NCBI GenBank assembly: GCA_029204225.1
Contig: CM055096.1
Span: 32,056,305-32,120,304, forward strand
DNA length: 64,000 nt
Reading direction: 5' to 3'
Origin: Diphasiastrum complanatum
Lineage: Eukaryota; Streptophyta; Lycopodiopsida; Lycopodiales; Lycopodiaceae
Shown here: piece by piece, positions 58,601 through 64,000 of the stretch
How the letters are laid out: every line of letters begins with the position of its first letter
Position numbering within the stretch: the stretch's first letter is position 1
The notes under the pieces: generated by a model
What the model saw: the letters and a program-made list of their open reading frames with translations, nothing else
Database searches by the model: none
What the model was told of the DNA's origin: nothing
Position numbers and translations under genes: made by a program

Positions 58601-61600
58601 TAGTCGGAATAAAGTGAGCCATTTTGGTCAAACGGTCAACTGTGACCCATATAGCCTCGTTACCCTTTTGGGTCTTAGGCAGGTGTGCGATGAAATCCAT
58701 GGAAATATTGGCCCACTTACCAGCTGGTATATCTAAGGGCTGTAACAAAGGAGCCTTTAAACGCTCTGCTTTATTTACCTGACATTTCTGGCAACTAAGT
58801 ACATACTGCTGGACGTCCTGTTTCATACTAGGCCACAAAGAATTGCCTCCGAAGAAGTTCATAAGTCTTTTGAATGCCTGGGTGCCCCGCACTAGGACTA
58901 TCATGACACTCATATAGGACCCGCTGCCTATAATCCTCTGAATTGGGGACACATACTCTATCCCTATAGAGCAAGTACTCATCCTGAATGGAATACTGTT
59001 TCCATTTGAATTCTTGAGTCAACTGACCCTCAACCACTGCGGTTTGCTTGGGTAGAACAGGCTCTGAGTCCTCAACGTCATCTGACGTATACTCGAACTC
59101 ATCATCCTCAACGGAAGCTGCCTTATTCTTGGATGAACTGGCACCAGCCTTGGGAACTGGTTCTAAAGTCTGTGACTGTCTGCTCTGGACGGACCTCTTG
59201 ATAGTAGAGAAGTAAGCATCATGCTGGCACTTCCCTCTCAAGGACTCGAGTAACCCACTACGAATCTGAGTGAAACTCAACTCGTTTATCATAGGCATTC
59301 TACTAAGGGCATCTGCTTCTGTATTGAATTTCCCTCGTCTATATCTGATAGACATATCAAACTCTTGCATTAACTCAGTCCAACGAGCTTTCCGACCTTT
59401 GAGCTCAGGCTGATTGCCAAGATATCTAAGACTTTCATGGTCACCTCAAAGTTGGCACCATACAAATAATGCCTCCAAGTCTTAAGGGCATGTACTATGG
59501 AGAAGTGTTCCTTTTTATAGGCACTATACCTAGTCTGTGCTGGTTCGAGTTTTTTACTCTCGAGACTCGAACGAAACTGGTCGTCCATTCTGCGTTAGTA
59601 CAACACCAACCGCAAAGTCGCTAGTATCTGTTTCAACCACAAATGACTGATTGGGGTCGACGTCTTTTAAAAACGGGTGCAGTAGCTAAGGCAATTTTGA
59701 GAGCCTCAAAGCTCTCCTGCTGTGCAGACTCCCATTTGAACTCCTTTCCCTTCCCCTTAAGAAGATTTGTCGTAGAAACTGCTATCTGAGCATATTCTTT
59801 GACAAATCGTTTGTAATATCCCGCCAAACCTAGAAAGATCTGTAGATCTAAAATATTATGAGGTCTCAGCCAACTGAGTATGGCTTTAACCTTACTGGGG
59901 TCCATCTTAATCCCATCTGCCGAGATAATGTGACCCAAATAAGCTACTTCTTCAACGAAGAATCCACACTTACATTTCTTAGCATAAAGCTTATGCTTTC
60001 TAAGCAGTCGAAACACCTTTCTGAGGTGTTTAAGATGCTCATCCTCGTTTTACTGTAGACGAGGATGTCATCTAAAAACACGACTACAAACTTACCTAAG
60101 TATGGTCTAAGGACACTGTTCATCAAAGTCATAAAGGTAGCTGGAGCATTTGTGATAAAAGCTGATACCAGTGTTAGAGGTCTCAACACCACAGTAGGGC
60201 AAACACTAACTGGTCCACCCAACCTTGCCAACTCCCTGATATGGAGTAAGCCCCTCCTAGCCCAGTCGTAGCATGCATACTACCAAGTGTCGGCCACGTG
60301 GCACTGACGTGACCGACTACACGTCGGGACCCAACGTGGGGCCCTATCCTGCTGATAGGGTCCCTATGCTGTGTTAGGCCCGCCATGGCTATGGACCGTG
60401 CCGGGGCACACTACTCACACTGTCTTGCCCTGTTGGACGTGTACGTTGGACACGCCCCTAACTGTGGTATCTGACCTCCTGCGTTCTCTAGGGTTTGGCA
60501 CTGGTTACGTGCTTGTAACACCCCCCAACTCTTATTTTACCCTTCAAAACATGATTTTTAATAGCGTAAAAAACAGGTCTCTTCTTCAATTTATACCTTT
60601 CTCTTTTTCAATCAAATATCCTCTTTATTCCCTTGTGGGTTTGGTTTCTACTGACCGGTCTCTGTTTGTCGCGTTCTGCCCCATTCTTCTGGTCCTCTGC
60701 CTTCATTCTACTTGGGCCTTTGTTGCATCATCAATATCCTAGTAGCTTTCTTTGCAGGTGCCAGCTTTGGCCTCCTGGATATCCTGGCCAGCTACCATGT
60801 GCCAACTCATGGCTTTATCCCCACAAAGCCATCAGTCCATTCAACGTTGCCTGCAGCTTGCCTCTGATGCTGACTGTAGCCTTTGTTCTTCAAATAGTCT
60901 TATTGTTTTGATCTAACCCCACTGTCATTGGGCCCAGTCTTGAAGAGGTTCAATGATTAATCAAGCAATGGGCTATAATCAGATATCATAATGACTATAA
61001 GGGACTATTGCTCGGTAAAAGGTATATCAAATACTATATGAGTCATCGAACAACTAATCTGCTCCAGAATGGTGCTAGACTCATTATGAATTAGGCTGGA
61101 CAAAAATGGACAAGGTTAAGACATAGGTAAGACATAGGAAACAATGAGCTCTTAAGGTAGGAATGGATAAGAGCATATTGTGCAGCTTGTAGACTCGATT
61201 TCTGGCTCAGTTTTGGTTATATGGATCCATTTCCTGGTTGTAGAAAGAACAAGAATATATGGCTGCCTTTTGTTAATTGAACTGACTTCTTGGAGCATGC
61301 ATGTTGGATATTTGATGTGGGTTATAGGAGCTTTCTGTATTGCTGGTGCAATGGGTAGCAAATTGCTGAATGTCTAGCTTTTTTTTTTTTTGGCTAGAAG
61401 GGTCATATGTAGCTTTTCTTTACACAGCTATCGATAAACATGGCTGTAGATATGAACTTGTGCAGATAAATGCCTGTCCCTCCATTGATTTCCTGCTAGA
61501 AGGCTTAAGAATCTTAACATCCTCAAGCTCTAGTGTAGACACAGAAGTTGACTGCGGGTTTGTAGAGACCAAGACAAGCCCAATTTGCACCTAGAAAACC

Positions 61601-63816
61601 CAAAGAACAAGGAAAGTAGCCTTTTGAAGGAGACGACAGATTCCATGACTCGTAGTAGAGTTTTCTCTTTTTCCTGGAGTTGTCGATATAGAGCTTTTTC
61701 TCTGCATTTTCAAGTCAGGGTGCCTCTTTACCCAATTACCCAGTGATTTTGCATGCATGAGGATAGGCGGCTTAAGTGTTTGAACTAACCATGCATGAAT
61801 TTTGTAGTGATATTTGTAAGTGCCTCCATCAATGAGAAGCATATTTGGGAAATCAACGAGAAGTATCCGACATGTTTGAGTGGCAGTGCATGCCCCCAGA
61901 GCTGGGAGGAATTAGGAAGGTCATGAAGAACTTATATTGGGGAAGAAATGGGGATTTATGGCACTTGTTGGACCAGGTTTATATTGTTAATTGAACCAGC
62001 TCTTGTGCCAAATAGCCTTATAGAAATCCGTAGACTTGGGAATTTACTTGACTGATTTTTAGGAACAGAACACGTTCCAGAATATCGTTCTAGAATGAGC
62101 AATTTTTTTTTTCTTTTTCAGTACATACTGAAAGAACTACGCGATTTCAATATTCTGACTCACTAGTCACCATGGGAACATGAACTGTAAACACAAACTG
62201 CCTTGCTATGGGAACTACGAAAACCTTTATCGACGCTGCCAGAATCGCATCGATCTATGCTGCCAGAACTGCCTTGCTGCCTCTATCTACACTACTGCAA
62301 GTTACAACTGCAGAAATGTTAGAACCTAGAAACATGAACGGCCTCGATCAATGAACCGGCAGAATTATGGGATTGGCAGAAATGTTTCAAACACGTAGAT
62401 GTCTGACAGCTGAGCTGGTGGTTTAGGGTTTAAAGTTCCGACGGTTTCTGTTGTTTTTAGTTTTACATAATCAAAAGACAACGTACTGCACCAGTACGTT
62501 CCGTCCTTAAAACCGTGGAACGGGTTTCTATGATGTCACCCTTGGGCCAAGTAGCATGGGTCTGAAGTAAGTGAAATTATTTCTGTAAGGTCCTAAGATG
62601 TATTGAAAAACCTTGATTCTTGGAAGCGTTGTGGTTTTGATGGGTTTTCTTTTCCCAGTCATGGGATCATCTGAATAATTGAAGGCTGGAAAATTTGGCG
62701 GTCAGTGATATGTTAGCCGTGTCTTAACACCTGAGGGTCAATGTATTACTTTGTTATCTAACATTTTTATTTTGTAGGAAGACTAGTTAACCACAAGAAA
62801 TCAATGATATTCCATAGTTGCAGTACACTCAATTCTGCAGCTTGTGACATCTGAGCATGTTTGGTTTTGGAATTTTTGTGCTTGTTTTGGGGTTCCAAAC
62901 AACGTTTTTGCTGTTGCACCAGTAAGGTGAACGTTGATTTGCAAAAACCTTGGAATCGTGGGCCCATCTGAATTGAGGCTTTTTCAGATAGGCTACATTG
63001 TGCACAAGACTTCTTCACTTCACACAGCTTGTGTGTCAAAGATCATTTGAAATGAGAGTTGGAACTTTGTGTATTTAAGAAAGTTTCTTTGATGTGTCTA
63101 AGATTTCATCTCATGAGTGAAATGTCACAAGTCTTTTAGTTGGAATCTTCAATTTTGAGCAAACCTGAGTTTTATATATTTTGAGTTCGAAGCGTTTTCT
63201 GTTCACTTTCAGCAAAAGAGAAAGGTGTCGTGCGAGTTCAGCTTCAGCTCTTATGAATGTGCTGTTGTCTTATTTTCAATTCTGGTATTTGTTTTCACTG
63301 TTGATAAGCTTTATAGAAATTTCTGGGATACTGCGTAGGTTCGTGGAAGAATCTGTGGAGTAGTCCCCAGTGAGGAGAACGATATACTATTCATTGGGAA
63401 CCTGAACAAGCAATGGAATAAGGAAACTGTAAGTGTGTTGTAATTAATCGAAGCATCTTCGTCTTCTGTTCCTTGGTGAACATCCTTTTTTGCCATTGAC
63501 ACTTTATTTTGCATGTCACAGCTTTCTGAATATATATTTTTCCTCACAAAATTTCTTCGTACTTTTGTCAATGCAGGTAATTGAGACACTTAAAAAATAT
63601 GGGGTGGGGAATATTGAGGAGCTGACCCTGATGGAAGATCCACAACATGCAGGAATGAGCCGTGGGTTTGCATTTGCTGAATTCTCAACACATAAGGATG
63701 CTAAATTTGCATTCAAGCGGCTTCAGAGGCTCAATGTTTTTTTGGGAACAGATAGGCCAGCTAAGATTGCATGGGCTGACCCCATAAATGAGCCTGATGA
63801 TGAAGTGATGGCTCAG
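55687..63816 (+). CDS. hnRNP Q / LIF2-like RNA-binding protein, 5' part (three exons)
   Basis: Nuclear RNA-binding protein with acidic N-terminus and RRMs; relatives include animal SYNCRIP/hnRNP Q and Arabidopsis LIF2. Exons 55687-57072, 63339-63428 and 63577-63816 join in phase 0 (donors CAG/GTTGGC, ACT/GTAAGT, CAG/GTACTG; acceptors CGTAG and TGCAG), giving 572 residues so far; the rest lies beyond the window. Residues 23-142 are four 30-residue repeats, about 200-395 is Glu-rich. RRM1 starts at 398 ([14 protein letters not shown]); RRM2 is about 479-555 (LFIGNL at 479-484, RGFAFAEF at 521-528). Intron 1 is 6.27 kb and holds a Gypsy fragment. The start is the first ATG, in a GCAGCCATGA context. 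Reads as a working gene. Confidence 0.9.
55753..56112 (+). repeat. Four 90-bp in-frame tandem repeats
   Basis: Each unit encodes [19 protein letters not shown] then ADFQTPA, with few changes between copies. The near identity at the nucleotide level points to recent expansion. Confidence 0.95.
57073..58440 (+). other. hnRNP intron 1, left part
   Basis: Begins with the donor after CAG. AT-rich intron sequence; no conserved frame or RNA gene recognised. Confidence 0.6.
58441..58571 (-). repeat. Left direct repeat (truncated LTR piece)
   Basis: 131 bp matching 60189-60315 at about 90 percent by eye, with a 3-4 bp gap. Confidence 0.9.
60189..60521 (-). repeat. Probable Gypsy LTR containing the right direct repeat
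   Basis: On the minus strand begins TGTTACAAGCACG after AGTTGGGGGG, a polypurine tract typical of Gypsy chromovirus-like elements, and runs about 330 bp. GC-rich against its surroundings. Confidence 0.6.
60526..63338 (+). other. hnRNP intron 1, right part
   Basis: No conserved frame recognised. It ends with the CGTAG acceptor at 63334-63338. Poly-T runs lie at 61380 and 62103. Confidence 0.55.
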
Positions 63817-64000
63817 GTACTGGCCTTTGATATTTTCTTTTCTTTTGAATGAGCTTATAGGTTCTGCACTATGGTAAGAGGATCTCTTCAGGCAATGTCT
63901 GTGGAGAGATCATAAATGCTCACATGACAGTTTATTGTCCCTTTGCCAAGACTGTCATGGGTTGGAGCTCGTTAGCAATGTTTTGGGTCTTTTACATTAT
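63817..64000 (+). other. hnRNP intron 3 (start)
   Basis: GTACTG donor at 63817; the next exon is outside the window. Confidence 0.7.

Larger units (their letters stand above)
58441..60525 (-). mobile_element. Rearranged Gypsy fragment in hnRNP intron 1
   Basis: A pol fragment on the minus strand begins within RT at NAPATFM (60155). It has [12 protein letters not shown], RNase H-like sequence ([17 protein letters not shown]; frames 60016-59633, 59588-59370), an RSQ/SD-rich linker, and integrase zinc region ([10 protein letters not shown] ... CQKCQVNK) and core start ([22 protein letters not shown]), ending at 58572. Direct repeats flank it (58441-58571 and 60189-60315). The right one is part of a probable LTR running to 60521, with TGTTACAAGC after a GGGGGG purine run. 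Stops are present. Confidence 0.8.

Overview
This is nuclear DNA of a land plant, in a repeat-rich, AT-rich part of the genome. The evidence is a three-exon CASP-like membrane protein gene, a plant-type multi-RRM hnRNP gene with a 6.3 kb intron, and many plant Ty1/Copia and Ty3/Gypsy elements. A fern or another non-flowering vascular plant is my guess; the sequence does not settle it. No bacterial operons, CRISPR arrays, rRNA or convincing tRNA genes were seen.

Layout. 1-1.7 kb: Copia gag-protease remnant (minus). 1.95-3.22 kb: intact CASP-like gene (minus). 4.9-16.1 kb: an old minus-strand Gypsy element holding a plus-strand Copia. It is scrambled in a way that two inversions (about 6741-10918 and 11263-13440) explain. 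16.1-21.3 kb: mostly anonymous, with a possible SINE and microsatellites. 21.3-25.9 kb: fragments of at least three retroelements, including an unassigned ORF followed by a polypurine tract and LTR. 25.5-34.2 kb: a decayed Copia into which a nearly complete 5.2 kb Copia (minus, 28105-33342, 5-bp target duplication) has jumped. 34.3-42.7 kb: a host membrane-protein gene (minus) broken by a 6.8 kb Copia (35370-42188, 5-bp target duplication), whose RNase H end was in turn replaced by a 2.1 kb non-coding insert. 43-47.2 kb: no recognised gene, one small inverted-repeat element. 47.2-51.4 kb: a near-perfect 98-bp foldback, then a plus and a minus Copia meeting tail to tail; the minus one carries a clean 907-bp CACTA-like insert. 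53.4-54.5 kb: Copia integrase. 55.69 kb to the end: 5' part of an hnRNP Q / LIF2-like gene (plus), whose first intron carries a rearranged Gypsy fragment.

How it fits together. Only two host genes look functional: the CASP-like gene and the hnRNP gene. A third, a one-pass-or-more membrane protein of unknown family, is a likely insertion-killed pseudogene. Everything else is layered transposable-element history whose order can be read from target-site duplications, polypurine tracts, primer-binding sites and interrupted reading frames. Every retroelement seen has stops, frameshifts or deletions, so none looks able to move on its own.
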